Shown here: positions 34,094 to 43,365 of the stretch, in pieces
How positions within the stretch are numbered: the stretch's first letter is position 1
How the letters are laid out: each line of letters opens with the position of its first letter
Assembly: GCA_023426125.1 (NCBI GenBank)
Contig: JAFABI010000105.1
Coordinates: forward strand, 62,001 to 126,000
Direction of reading: 5' to 3'
From: Bacillota bacterium
GTDB taxonomy: Bacteria > Bacillota > Clostridia > Acetivibrionales > DTU013
DNA length: 64,000 bases
Translations under genes and position numbers: made by a program
The notes under the pieces: generated by a model
Seen by the model: only the letters and a program-made list of their open reading frames with translations
Databases searched by the model: none
Told to the model about the DNA's origin: nothing

Positions 34094-34970
34094 AAGGCAG
34101 GTCCTTTCGGTAGAGTTTTTCCAGGATCGTGTCACAGTCCTCGCGGTATTTCAGAAGTACGCTGAGCGTATCGACGACAACACTGTCGTCCAGTTTCTCA
34201 ACGCCCATATACGCCAGCGTATTGACCCAATCGATGACCTCGCTTACGCTGGGGCGCTTCCTCAGCTTTTCAAGCCGGAGCTGCCGGATAAAGGCCACCA
34301 CCGTCTTTCCCAGCTCTTCCTTCAGTCCGGGCTGATGGAGCCTTAGAATGTCCAATTCCTTTTTTTCCTCCGGGTAATCCAGGTAAAGGTAAAGGCATCT
34401 CCTTCTCAGCGCATGGCTGAGTTCACGGGTATTGTTGCTGGTCAGAATGACGGAGGGGATGCTGCTGGCTTTGAGGGTGCCCATCTCGGGGATGGTGACC
34501 TGCCAGTCGGACAATACCTCCAGGAGGAAGCTTTCAAATTCCTGGTCGCTTTTATCCACTTCGTCAATGAGCAGCACCGACGGCCTCTCGCTGCGGATGG
34601 ATTGCAGGAGGGGGCGCTCCAGGAGGAATTCTCCCGAAAAGATATCCTTTTGTGCTTTTGCACGGCTGTTTTCGTCCGGATTCGCCGACTGTATATAGAG
34701 CAGCTGTTTCTGATAGTTCCATTCATAAAGCGCTTTGCCTTCGTCGATCCCTTCATAGCACTGGAGGCGGATCAGGCTCCGCTCAAGCACACGGCTCCAG
34801 GCTTTTGCAAGCTCGGTTTTCCCTGCCCCTGCCGGGCCTTCAATCAGCACAGGCTTGCCCAATACCGAAGACAGCTGCAAAACAAGGACTGTCCTGTCGT
34901 CCGCTATATAGCCGTGATCCCTCATCCCCTGCTGCAAATCGCCTGCGCTGTTGAAAGTATTATGTTCCAT
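34074..34970 (-). CDS. MoxR-family AAA ATPase (CoxD-like)
   Basis: 298 residues from the ATG at 34970 with AGGAGC upstream; the longer open frame to 35105 crosses an inverted repeat and has no site. Walker A is GPAGAGKTELAK, Walker B VLLIDEVDKSD, sensor 1 SVILTSNNTRELSHALRRRC. CYEGIDEGKALYEWNYQKQL is characteristic of the CoxD-like MoxR branch. It likely acts as a chaperone with the VWA protein encoded next, remodelling a metalloprotein client that is not encoded in this window. Confidence 0.88.
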   Translation of the reverse strand: MEHNTFNSAGDLQQGMRDHGYIADDRTVLVLQLSSVLGKPVLIEGPAGAGKTELAKAWSRVLERSLIRLQCYEGIDEGKALYEWNYQKQLLYIQSANPDENSRAKAQKDIFSGEFLLERPLLQSIRSERPSVLLIDEVDKSDQEFESFLLEVLSDWQVTIPEMGTLKASSIPSVILTSNNTRELSHALRRRCLYLYLDYPEEKKELDILRLHQPGLKEELGKTVVAFIRQLRLEKLRKRPSVSEVIDWVNTLAYMGVEKLDDSVVVDTLSVLLKYREDCDTILEKLYRKDLPYGIPHS

Positions 34971-35025
34971 GATGTTTTTGCTCCTATTCCATTCTCCGGG
35001 CGTTATATATACTTTATCCTTTATT

Positions 35026-35065
35026 ATATACAACATTGTCTGTTTTCTCAAACAATGTTGTATAT
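35026..35065. repeat. Perfect 14-bp inverted repeat upstream of the MoxR gene
   Basis: ATATACAACATTGT (35026-35039) and ACAATGTTGTATAT (35052-35065) flank 12 bases. It is 56-95 bp before the ATPase start and touches the stop codon of the PHP gene. No T-tract follows, so an operator is as likely as a terminator. Confidence 0.7.
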
Positions 35066-36363
35066 TAAAATAACGCCCCTTCCCAGTATTTTTCTGCCAG
35101 CGCATCGGTACGCCGGCCTATTGACCTCAGGAGTTCGCCTGCATTTTCGTCACCGCACGCATAAGCCTTCATCAAACGGCCCTCTTCGAAGCAAAGCTCA
35201 TCGTGCAGCGGCATATACTCTGTCACGAGGAACAATACAAAATCCGCCGCACGCTGTTCACCGTAAATGCGAGGCAGCAGCTCGCCATGGTACTGCTCCA
35301 GCGCAACGGCCCGGCGCTCTTTTACTGCCTTAATCAGTTCGTCCCGCTCACAGGTCCTGGCCAGTACGATCATTTTTGAGATGTTGAACCAGCTGGAATT
35401 AACGGTACCGTGGGAATCACTGCTTCCTACAAGCGGGACGGCATACCCCTCCTCACGCATTTGCTGCCATGCGATGACCTGCATCTGGTTTTCCTCAAGG
35501 GACTGTCCGCATGTGAGCTCCAGCGCATCAAAGGGCTTTGTTTTGATCAAATACCGGTACATATCGCGCCGTATGTGATAGGCATTGTCCTGGATCCAGC
35601 ACGGATGAGCCATGATGGACATCCCGTTTGCTTCCCGTATGGCACGGTAGACCCATAAAAGGGATGCATACTCCCGTTGGTTGAGGCCTTCCGGGATCGA
35701 AAGCGTCTTTTCGATCTCGTCGACCTCACGCTCATAGCGGGCCGGATCGTTCCTGATGCGTCCGTTTACGCTGTAATCTCCACCGAAATGGACAGTGTGG
35801 CAGTTGTTTTCCGGCGGATGGACTTCCTCACCCGGAAACAGGCAGAAGGATAAGTCCAGATTTCCGTAGGTCCTGATTGCCTCGACAGACGGCTCATAGC
35901 AGTGATGGTCTGTTATCGATAAAAAATCAAAACCCGCCTTACGGTAGTTTGCAGCCACAATGTCAGGTGATTCCACACCGTCTGAGTGACAGGTATGGCA
36001 GTGCATATCTCCTCGATAGGGGCGCAGCAGGAAAAAATCGTGTTCAAGCGCATAAACACGCAGATCGCAGCGTTCATGCCACCTGCCGTCCTTCTCTTCG
36101 CGTACAAGGATTACATACTGCTGCTCGGATGTGAAATGGAAGGTAAACCGCAAAGCTCCATTGACTGTTTTTGCCGGAACCGTGGGAGAGTCCTCTTCTT
36201 TCACGTCAAGAAGGGTCTCGTTCATAGCAATGATTTTAACCTCGTAGTTCACATGCTCATTGAAGGCCACATGCTTGCTGAGCGGTTTGATGGTTATATG
36301 TACAGGGTTCTTTGTACACAGGACCTTCGGATAGATATCGTAATATTCGAGTGCTGTTTTCAT
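35065..36363 (-). CDS. PHP-domain metal-dependent hydrolase (CehA/McbA-like)
   Basis: 432 residues. The N-terminal 110 residues look like a beta-rich accessory domain. The PHP domain begins at RPYRGDMHCHTCHSDGVESPD (the first metal motif) and continues with LSITDHHCYEPS, FPGEEVHPPENNCHTVHFGG, IMAHPCWIQD and VGSSDSHG. These supply the usual histidine/aspartate metal ligands. PHP enzymes cleave phosphoesters or related bonds. Substrate unknown; the antiporter and ABC importer upstream point to an organophosphate or phosphorylated sugar. No signal peptide, so cytoplasmic. Confidence 0.85.
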   Translation of the reverse strand: MKTALEYYDIYPKVLCTKNPVHITIKPLSKHVAFNEHVNYEVKIIAMNETLLDVKEEDSPTVPAKTVNGALRFTFHFTSEQQYVILVREEKDGRWHERCDLRVYALEHDFFLLRPYRGDMHCHTCHSDGVESPDIVAANYRKAGFDFLSITDHHCYEPSVEAIRTYGNLDLSFCLFPGEEVHPPENNCHTVHFGGDYSVNGRIRNDPARYEREVDEIEKTLSIPEGLNQREYASLLWVYRAIREANGMSIMAHPCWIQDNAYHIRRDMYRYLIKTKPFDALELTCGQSLEENQMQVIAWQQMREEGYAVPLVGSSDSHGTVNSSWFNISKMIVLARTCERDELIKAVKERRAVALEQYHGELLPRIYGEQRAADFVLFLVTEYMPLHDELCFEEGRLMKAYACGDENAGELLRSIGRRTDALAEKYWEGALF

Positions 36364-36695
36364 ATGGATAATCCTTTCTTAATTTAATGCGTTGTGTTAG
36401 CTGCTGTAACTGCTTTGTTTGTCATTGCTGTGAAAAAGCTTGATGAATGGGGCCATTTGGACGTAAGGCATTCAGTGTAGGGGCGGCCATTGGCCGTCCG
36501 GATAGCTGTTTGACGTAGATAGCATTTGCGGACGCGCAATGCGCGCCCCTACACTTTTTCATACTTAAGTGTGCCGTATGCGGCAATCTCCTATTGATTT
36601 AAAGTAATGCTTCTGAATCAGGTTGAGATTGCCGCGCTCCACTCCGTTACGCTCGCAATGACACAGACCAACCAGCACAACGGGTTGCTTCAAAG
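36364..36695. repeat. Repeat-filled gap between the MFS and PHP genes
   Basis: It has a GGCC-type palindrome at 36477-36501 (left flank shared with 4475-4501) and a GCGC-type palindrome at 36528-36552. A 10-bp inverted repeat CGGCAATCTC / GAGATTGCCG at 36581 and 36625 is followed by CGCTCGCAATGACA, the end of another dispersed repeat seen at 57088. No gene is visible. Confidence 0.8.
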
Positions 36696-37964
36696 TTAAT
36701 CTTTATAGATATCGCTGCGAAACGCGCCCCATCTGCGTACCGCAAACATGCAGCACACCGCGCCGAGAGCGGCAATGGCCAACCAACTGCCGCGTACGCC
36801 ATTCCAGCTGAGTACCTCCGCTGTTCTGCCGAATAAAACACTGGCTAGTGCACTGCCTACGTATGTCGTGGCATTGAGTACGCCAGATACCGTCGAGACA
36901 GATCCGGATCTTTGAAAATGAATGGGAACAAGGCTGATGAAGGCAGTATTCACTGCTGTCATTGCTGAGGTAACTGCGGCAAAGATCAGTATCGAGCCAA
37001 ACACGGACCAATCACCAAAAAGGATCATGCATAGGATCGCCGCAAGTGCAGCCGCAAAAAAGCATAGGGCGATTTTAGCCTCGTTGCGGAACAGCAGCCT
37101 GTTCCAGCGGTTTGCAAGGTACACACCCGTCAGATTAACAACAGGCAGGGCCGTAGTGAGGGCGACGGAAATGAAAGGTTCAATAGAAAACCTTTCGACG
37201 AGGTAGGTAGGAATCCATGTAATGAGACCGTCCTTCAGTATTCCATGCAGGCACGCGGCGACAATCAGCCATCCAAGTCCGGACGCAGCCAGCAAGCGCA
37301 AACGGAAGGGATCACGATGTGTACGGCTGTCCGGAGCCTGCCCGTTTGACACTTCCAACTCGCCATGCTGATCGGCGTAACGTTCAAGGGAACGGATGCC
37401 GGCATACCACAGAATGGCTATGGCCAGCAGCCACACAGCCGCACCCCAGAAGCACGGCTTCCAGCCGCCGATACGGATCATCACCGCACTTGACACATAG
37501 GCGCAAAGCATTCCAACCGGGCCTGTTGTTGACAAAAGCACGATGATCCTCACACACTGGACGCCGGTAGTACGGTCGGCAATCAGGCGCGCCATTGGCG
37601 ACCAGATGAAGGACTGCGCAACACCGTTAAAAAACCACAAAACTGTCATCATGCTTGTATTCGGCGCCAAAGGAAACAGCAGGTTCGCCGCTGCTGAGCC
37701 TGCAAGTCCGCCAAGAACCAGTAAAGACGGAGAAAAACGGTCGCCAAGGATGCCGCTGACAATCTGCCCCAGCCCATAAGACAGGAAAAACGCTGCTGCA
37801 ACGCCGCCCAGCTCTGTCTTGCCGAAGCCCTCGTTCGTTATCATCTCGCTCATACTGGCCGAAAAGTTCAACCGTCCAAGATAGATGGAAAAATAGGTGA
37901 TCCATGTGATGAAGAATAACAGCCGTACACTATGTTCGCCGGGCAGCTTACGAATTTGTTTCAT
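36696..37964 (-). CDS. MFS transporter, organophosphate:phosphate antiporter type
   Basis: 422 residues with about 12 membrane helices. LGRLNFSASMSEM after helix 1, LSYGLGQIVSGILGDRF between helices 2 and 3, and NGVAQSFIWSPMARLIAD resemble the GlpT/UhpC (OPA) branch. Such proteins exchange glycerol-3-phosphate or hexose-phosphates for phosphate. Its neighbour, a PHP hydrolase, could act on the cargo. A strong terminator upstream (38083-38118) separates it from the binding-protein gene, so it may have its own promoter. Confidence 0.82.
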   Translation of the reverse strand: MKQIRKLPGEHSVRLLFFITWITYFSIYLGRLNFSASMSEMITNEGFGKTELGGVAAAFFLSYGLGQIVSGILGDRFSPSLLVLGGLAGSAAANLLFPLAPNTSMMTVLWFFNGVAQSFIWSPMARLIADRTTGVQCVRIIVLLSTTGPVGMLCAYVSSAVMIRIGGWKPCFWGAAVWLLAIAILWYAGIRSLERYADQHGELEVSNGQAPDSRTHRDPFRLRLLAASGLGWLIVAACLHGILKDGLITWIPTYLVERFSIEPFISVALTTALPVVNLTGVYLANRWNRLLFRNEAKIALCFFAAALAAILCMILFGDWSVFGSILIFAAVTSAMTAVNTAFISLVPIHFQRSGSVSTVSGVLNATTYVGSALASVLFGRTAEVLSWNGVRGSWLAIAALGAVCCMFAVRRWGAFRSDIYKD

Positions 37965-38082
37965 GATGTTTGGACCTTTCCAGGTTCGGACGATGTTAGC
38001 GCGGCAGCATATCCAGCCGCAATCAAAAGTTCAGGGCATCAAGCCCCTTTCGCTTTTCGCCAGCTTCGGCTTTGGCCGAATG

Positions 38083-38118
38083 ATTCTAAAAAGCCGATGA
38101 CAGGTTGTCATCGGCTTT
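38083..38118 (-). terminator. Intrinsic terminator after the sugar-binding-protein gene
   Basis: AAAGCCGATGACA and TGTCATCGGCTTT form a 13-bp stem with a 3-base loop, followed on the minus strand by TTTTTAG. It ends the ABC importer transcript. Confidence 0.88.
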
Positions 38119-38164
38119 CGTGAAACCTATTTCCGGTGCTGGTTTTACAGAAAAAGGATGCCGG

Positions 38165-39523
38165 TTATTCCGCACTGTCGCCGCCATTCGCCCAGTATTC
38201 ATCGAGTGCGGCCTGTGCGATTTCCTTCGCTTTATGCAGCGCTTCAGCGGCAGGTTTGTTTTCAATCTCGATCAGATCGCATGCGTCTCCAAGGGCCTGC
38301 TCAACCTTGCCGGTAGGATCATACCATTTCTTGCGGCCGATCTCGGCTTGTTGAATGGGCACAAGCGCCTGCGGGTGGGTATTGAGATATTCGCGGAATT
38401 TGGGGTCTTCCTTGACTGAACTGCGTACGGGAACGTAACCGGTCTTCATGGCAAACTCTTTGGTCGCCGTCTGGTTCAGATAGGTAATCCACCGGAACGC
38501 AGCAGATTTTTGCTCAGCCGGAGCTTTTGACACAATTGCAACGGTAATGGGATCAACATAAGGACGGGGCGGATTACTGCCAAAACCAGGTTGAATATGC
38601 GCCGCAATAATGCTGAAATCCAGGTCTCCCTGGTCGCCGCTGGAGCCGACATAACCGCCGGCGCGTCCCTGCATCACGTCGTCTATGGTTTTGTACCAGT
38701 ACTCCCAGCCTTCACCGCCGAAATGGATACCCATGATCTTTTCCTCATTGATCCACTTGCGTGCGGATTCCATTGCCTCGATGGCAGCATCGCTGTCAAA
38801 GGTAACCGTCTTTGAGTCGGCACTTACAATATCAGCGCCGTTGCTGCACGCCATGTCAAGCAGACAGTCCATGCCGTACATGGGCTCGAAGCCATAATAG
38901 CCTTCGACGTCTTTATATATTTCTTTTAGCTTGCGGGCTGCATCGGCTACATTCTGCCAGGTAGAAAACACCTGGTCCGGATCGAGTCCGGCTTTCTCGA
39001 ACATGTCCTTCCGGTAGTAAATTACTTGCGTAGTGCCCCATACGGGCAGGCTGTATACATCTCCTTTGTCGTTCCTGCAGTACTCATAGAACGATTTGAT
39101 GATGTCGGCTTCATTAAAGCCGGCATCCGCTGCGATATAGTCGTTCAACCGCTCTATCACACTTTTTTTATAAAAAGTCGTAGGCAGCTGATGGGCGGAC
39201 AAAAAGCTGGCCGGAACCTCGCCGGAAGCAACGGCAGCCTGCAGCATCTTGCCGGTCTCATCATAATTAGCCTGTCTGACGCCCTTTACAGCAACTTCAT
39301 TCTGTGAGGCGTTGAATTCTTCAATGGTGGCCTCCATCGTCTCACCGAGTGAACCGCCGAGTCCATACCAGAACTCGATATCTACTTTTTTAGCTTCAGC
39401 TTTTGTGCTTGGTTCAACAGCTGTCCGGGATTCGCCCGGCGGACTCGATTTGCCGGAGCATGCAGCTGTACTCAGAGCTGTAAGGGCTGCCATGACAATT
39501 AATACGATTCTTCTTTTCAACAT
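38165..39523 (-). CDS. Extracellular solute-binding lipoprotein of a carbohydrate ABC importer
   Basis: 452 residues. The lipobox ALSTAACSG gives a lipoprotein. The mature part is a family 1 (UgpB/MalE-like) binding protein: DIEFWYGLGGSLGETMEATIEEFNASQNEV, then LPVWGTTQVIYYRKDMFEKAGLDPD and the late ALGDACDLIEIE. The FWYGLGG opening is shared with glycerol-phosphate-binding UgpB proteins, so a glycerophosphodiester-like ligand is possible. It is third in an operon after two permeases. Confidence 0.88.
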   Translation of the reverse strand: MLKRRIVLIVMAALTALSTAACSGKSSPPGESRTAVEPSTKAEAKKVDIEFWYGLGGSLGETMEATIEEFNASQNEVAVKGVRQANYDETGKMLQAAVASGEVPASFLSAHQLPTTFYKKSVIERLNDYIAADAGFNEADIIKSFYEYCRNDKGDVYSLPVWGTTQVIYYRKDMFEKAGLDPDQVFSTWQNVADAARKLKEIYKDVEGYYGFEPMYGMDCLLDMACSNGADIVSADSKTVTFDSDAAIEAMESARKWINEEKIMGIHFGGEGWEYWYKTIDDVMQGRAGGYVGSSGDQGDLDFSIIAAHIQPGFGSNPPRPYVDPITVAIVSKAPAEQKSAAFRWITYLNQTATKEFAMKTGYVPVRSSVKEDPKFREYLNTHPQALVPIQQAEIGRKKWYDPTGKVEQALGDACDLIEIENKPAAEALHKAKEIAQAALDEYWANGGDSAE

Positions 39524-39562
39524 TGTCTGTTTTCCTCCTTGTTTTTTAATGAATTTATTATC

Positions 39563-40411
39563 TTATTCCTTCACGGCCGTGTCGTTGGTAATTCCGTTCA
39601 AAATCCAACGCTCGCCCATCAGGAACAATAATAACAATGGAAATACGGTAACACAGCATGCCGCCATGATGGCACCCCATTTCAATCCGTAAGCGCCCTC
39701 CCCGGTGAAGAATGACTGCAAGCCCATGCTGATAAGGAATTTTGCCTTATCGCGCAGCAGTAATGAAGGCCACAGGTAACTGTTATAACCTCCCAGGAAG
39801 GACAGCAGGCCCAGCGTAACGACAGAAGAAGACGACATCGGTGTAACGATCTTCCACAGGGTCTTCCAGTGACCCGCGCCGTCGATGCGCGCCGCCTCCA
39901 GAATGCCGGAATTGATCTGTAAAAACGCTGTGCGAAAGAAAAATATATTGAAAATACTGGCGCAGCAAGACAGAATATAGCCGGCGTGTGTGTCGATCAA
40001 GCCCATTTTTGAGATGATGACGTATGCGGGGACATAGGTAGTGGTGGCCGGCATTATGTATGTGACCATGACAAGTATGAACAGCGCATTCTTACCTTTT
40101 ATCCGAATGTTCGTAAGCGCATAGGCAAACATCATGGAATTGACAAGAATGATTACCGTTATAATCAACGCCGTGTAGGAGCTGTTCCACATATAGCGGA
40201 AGAACATTCCGTTTACAAGGGCATCCGCATAATTTTGCCACTGTGCGACGGCCGGTAAAATCCTGGGCGGTATCTGCCAGATTTCATCTTTTGTTTTCAT
40301 GGAGTTAGTGATCATCCACAGAAACGGGAATGCTACGATAAAACTTGCAAAAATCAAGGGAAGATGGACAAGGTCTTGATAGAAATTCAAAAGTTTATTA
40401 CGTTTTATCAT
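39563..40411 (-). CDS. Carbohydrate ABC transporter permease, MalG/UgpE type
   Basis: About 282 residues. Six membrane helices and the EAA loop EAARIDGAGHWKTLWKIVTPMSSSSVVT that contacts the ATPase. Three ATGs follow each other (40417, 40414, 40411); the last has the best distance from AGGAGG. No ATPase gene is present in the cluster, so a shared MsmK/UgpC-type ATPase encoded elsewhere is implied. Confidence 0.9.
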   Translation of the reverse strand: MIKRNKLLNFYQDLVHLPLIFASFIVAFPFLWMITNSMKTKDEIWQIPPRILPAVAQWQNYADALVNGMFFRYMWNSSYTALIITVIILVNSMMFAYALTNIRIKGKNALFILVMVTYIMPATTTYVPAYVIISKMGLIDTHAGYILSCCASIFNIFFFRTAFLQINSGILEAARIDGAGHWKTLWKIVTPMSSSSVVTLGLLSFLGGYNSYLWPSLLLRDKAKFLISMGLQSFFTGEGAYGLKWGAIMAACCVTVFPLLLLFLMGERWILNGITNDTAVKE

Positions 40412-40423
40412 CATCATTCCTCC

Positions 40424-41314
40424 TCAGTTGTAATGAACAATCTTCTTCGCCGCAGCTGTTTCGATAACAGAGAGGATCACTGTGATTATAACCAGCACGA
40501 CTGCGACTGCGGATGCCTTCCCTGTATTAAAGTTCTGAAAGGATTCCTGATAGTAATAGTACAGCAATGTACGCGTAGCACCGGCAGGGCCTCCCTGTGT
40601 AAGAACTCTGATCTGGTCGTACGCCTGAAGGGAACCGATGGTGGACATGATGACAAGGAAGAACGTCGTTGGAGAAATCATGGGGATCGTGATCTTCATG
40701 AAGCGGTTCACACCGCTGGCACCATCAATTGTCGCTGCCTCAAGCAGACTCTGGGGAACCTTGTTAATGGCGTCCATGTAGAAGACCATGGTCCATCCGA
40801 TGGATTTCCATACAGTCACAATAATAACCGAAAGCATCGCCGTACGGGTGCTTTGGGTCCATTGCAGCCCGGGCAGGCCAAACAGGCCCAGCAGATAGTT
40901 AAGAATACCGACGCGGGGCTCGAAAATCCAGGACCATACAACGCTCACCGCAACCATCGGCGTTACATACGGGGCAAAAATGATCGTACGATAGAAGCTG
41001 ACTCCGCGGCGCGCAGAGTTCATTGCCATGGCAATAAGCAAACCCAGGACGATAGAAGGCACGGTGCTGCCCACTGCAAAAACCAGCGTATGCATTAATA
41101 CAAGGTGAAAGTTCGGCGCATTAAGCAGGCTGATATAGTTTCTGACTCCAACGAATTTGATAACCGGAGACATCATATCCCAACTGGTAAAGCTGATTAT
41201 TCCCGAACACAGGACGGGGATTATCCAAAAAACAGCGATGGGAACGAGTGCAGGCAGAACGAAAAAAATACCGGTCAGGTTCTCCTTCAGCATGTACTTG
41301 TTTTTTATTGTCAC
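40424..41314 (-). CDS. Carbohydrate ABC transporter permease, MalF/UgpA type
   Basis: 296 residues from a GTG at 41314 with AAGGCGG upstream; the ATG at 41293 has no site. Six helices and the EAA loop EAATIDGASGVNRFMKITIPMISPTTF. It is the first gene of the operon. The promoter upstream carries a direct repeat that suggests activation by the divergent YesN-like regulator. Confidence 0.9.
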   Translation of the reverse strand: MTIKNKYMLKENLTGIFFVLPALVPIAVFWIIPVLCSGIISFTSWDMMSPVIKFVGVRNYISLLNAPNFHLVLMHTLVFAVGSTVPSIVLGLLIAMAMNSARRGVSFYRTIIFAPYVTPMVAVSVVWSWIFEPRVGILNYLLGLFGLPGLQWTQSTRTAMLSVIIVTVWKSIGWTMVFYMDAINKVPQSLLEAATIDGASGVNRFMKITIPMISPTTFFLVIMSTIGSLQAYDQIRVLTQGGPAGATRTLLYYYYQESFQNFNTGKASAVAVVLVIITVILSVIETAAAKKIVHYN

Positions 41315-41371
41315 GTTATAACCGCCTTTCTTCAGCGCTATGGGCGAAGGACTTTCTATTTTGCAGATTTA

Positions 41372-41432
41372 ATTATAGCATTGGGCATTCTGTGAAAACA
41401 TATCATGATTTGTTCGTATATATCATAGTTTG
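41372..41432 (-). promoter_or_regulatory. Activator-dependent promoter with a direct-repeat operator
   Basis: On the minus strand a perfect TATAAT (41377-41372) follows, after 17 bases, a poor -35 (TGTTTT, 41400-41395). Directly upstream are CAAATCATGATA (41412-41401) and CAAACTATGATA (41432-41421), two direct repeats with a 20-bp period. This is the usual layout for AraC-type activators abutting the -35. Confidence 0.6.
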
Positions 41433-41547
41433 AGCTTTTAGTGAAAATGGGGCATAAACAATTCCCTATCCTTTCTTTCTATATTATAATTATATCAATG
41501 ATGCAAACAACCTTTGGTTGATTCTTATTCTGTTTGGAGTTGTACTT

Positions 41548-43365
41548 ATGAAAAGCTCTAGGAACTTAAGCCTTGTGCAGAAAGTATTTCTGCTTTCTCT
41601 AATCCTGCTGACACTGCCCACGTTGATTATAGCTTTTTATTTATACGAAAAACAGACAACACAATTCTATGACCAACTAATGGAAGAAAGAAAGGTTGCA
41701 ATTGAACAGCTGGCCGGAAATGTCCGTACTACCATCACTTCCGCCTCAGAGCTGTCAAAGGATCTGTCATACCGCAGCCCGCTGATTGATCTGTTGAAGC
41801 GGCAAAACCTGTCTCAGTATCCCATCTGGTCGAAGCGTTATATCGACGAAATTGTTTCGTCGGTAAAATATTCTTTAAAATATCAAAACCTTGGTATCGA
41901 CGCAGTGAGGATTTACTCGCTTAATCCTGAAATCGGCAAAGAGATAACCGCCGGCGGCTATTTCTACCCAGCCGAGCATATTAAATCACTCGCATTTTTC
42001 AAGGATTTTATCTCTTCAAATAAGATAGTGGCGCTGTATTATCTTTCGGGTGACGAGGAGACCATCTACTCAAAACTGCTCAATACCTCGTCATACTTAA
42101 AACACAGCAATGGTATTCTGCTGATGATTCGAAGAATTCTGGGATCGTCGGAGAATGGTGATCTTGGATATATGGTGTTTGAGATGTCGCCCCGGAAAGT
42201 CTTTCCAAAACTAACAGACGATTCGAATGAAGAAGACGGCTATTTCGCCTGTTTCACCAATCTCGGCAATTTCTACGGCACGCAGCCTCCGGAGTTTCTG
42301 GTACAATCAATGAAAAACAGTTCGCCTCAAGCCGGTGTCTTTACCATCAATGGACAGAAATACCTGTGCAACACCATCAGCGGATTCGATATCCTTATTG
42401 CCGGCGCCAAGCCCGTGAGCAGAACCCCGTTCGTACATTCCGCACTCAACCTGTCGCTCTTGCTTATATGGCTGTCGCTGGCACAGTTGTTCATCCTGAC
42501 ACTGTTCATCAAACATGCCTTTGCCCGACTGCACAATGACCTCAACCAGATGGATAACATCGTGGCTCACGAATTCAAGGGGCGCATCCCCATCCACAAC
42601 GAGGACGAGATGGGCCAAATTGCCAGGCGCTACAATATACTGCTGGATCGCATCGATACCCTTGTGGACGGCCTTGTGCAGAAAGAAACAGCGAACACCG
42701 CCGCACAGCTCAAATCGCTGCAGTATCAGATCAACCCGCACTTCATTTACAACACCCTGAACATCTTCTCAGGCTGTGCCGAGCAGAACGGCAGCAGCGA
42801 GCTCGCAGAAGCCATCGCTTCGTTCGGACACCTTCTGCGGTATAACCTCAAAAACGACAGCCTGTATTCAACCGTAGAGCAGGAACTGCAAAATGCCTCT
42901 TCCCTCATCGGCGTCTATTCCATCCGGTATTTTAACAGGTTACGTCTGGAGATCCATGCTGACCCCGGTGTGTGCAGGCTGCGTCTTATCAAATTTTTGC
43001 TGCAGCCTCTTCTGGAGAACTCGATCCTGCATGGACTCGTGGCGCCGCACACATCGATGCTTATCCAAATCTCTATCGATGCATGCGATAAATTTCTTAC
43101 CATCCGTGTGGTAGATGATGGCATAGGTATGTCTTCCGCACATTTGCAGCAAGTATGCGAGGGAGTGTTCAACGAAAATCCCATCGAAAAACCGCCGACA
43201 AGCGGGTCCTTTATCGGCCTGCGCAACATCTGGGAACGCTTGCACCTGTTTTATGGCAGTGAAGCCTCGATGGAAATAAACAGCGTGGAAAATGCCGGTA
43301 TGAGCGTTTCAATCCGAATCCCGCTTGAACTGGCACAAGAGGTGTACACATGTATTCAGTTTTAA
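41548..43365 (+). CDS. YesM-type sensor histidine kinase
   Basis: 605 residues from the ATG at 41548 with GGAGTTG upstream; the frame also opens at 41518. Helix 1 is at about residues 10-30 and helix 2 near 305. Between them is an extracytoplasmic sensor of the Cache kind. A HAMP segment follows, then the His_kinase motif YQINPHFIYNTLNIF with the phosphorylated histidine, and the ATPase domain (LLQPLLENSILHG, VVDDGIGMSS). It phosphorylates the regulator encoded next, overlapping by 16 bp. Confidence 0.93.
   Translation: MKSSRNLSLVQKVFLLSLILLTLPTLIIAFYLYEKQTTQFYDQLMEERKVAIEQLAGNVRTTITSASELSKDLSYRSPLIDLLKRQNLSQYPIWSKRYIDEIVSSVKYSLKYQNLGIDAVRIYSLNPEIGKEITAGGYFYPAEHIKSLAFFKDFISSNKIVALYYLSGDEETIYSKLLNTSSYLKHSNGILLMIRRILGSSENGDLGYMVFEMSPRKVFPKLTDDSNEEDGYFACFTNLGNFYGTQPPEFLVQSMKNSSPQAGVFTINGQKYLCNTISGFDILIAGAKPVSRTPFVHSALNLSLLLIWLSLAQLFILTLFIKHAFARLHNDLNQMDNIVAHEFKGRIPIHNEDEMGQIARRYNILLDRIDTLVDGLVQKETANTAAQLKSLQYQINPHFIYNTLNIFSGCAEQNGSSELAEAIASFGHLLRYNLKNDSLYSTVEQELQNASSLIGVYSIRYFNRLRLEIHADPGVCRLRLIKFLLQPLLENSILHGLVAPHTSMLIQISIDACDKFLTIRVVDDGIGMSSAHLQQVCEGVFNENPIEKPPTSGSFIGLRNIWERLHLFYGSEASMEINSVENAGMSVSIRIPLELAQEVYTCIQF

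Noticed and set aside
35031..39537. Shared 17-mer (CAACATTGTCTGTTTTC) at 35031 and 39521
   Set aside because: One copy is the start region of the binding-protein gene, the other lies in the 14-bp inverted repeat. No flanking similarity, so treated as chance.
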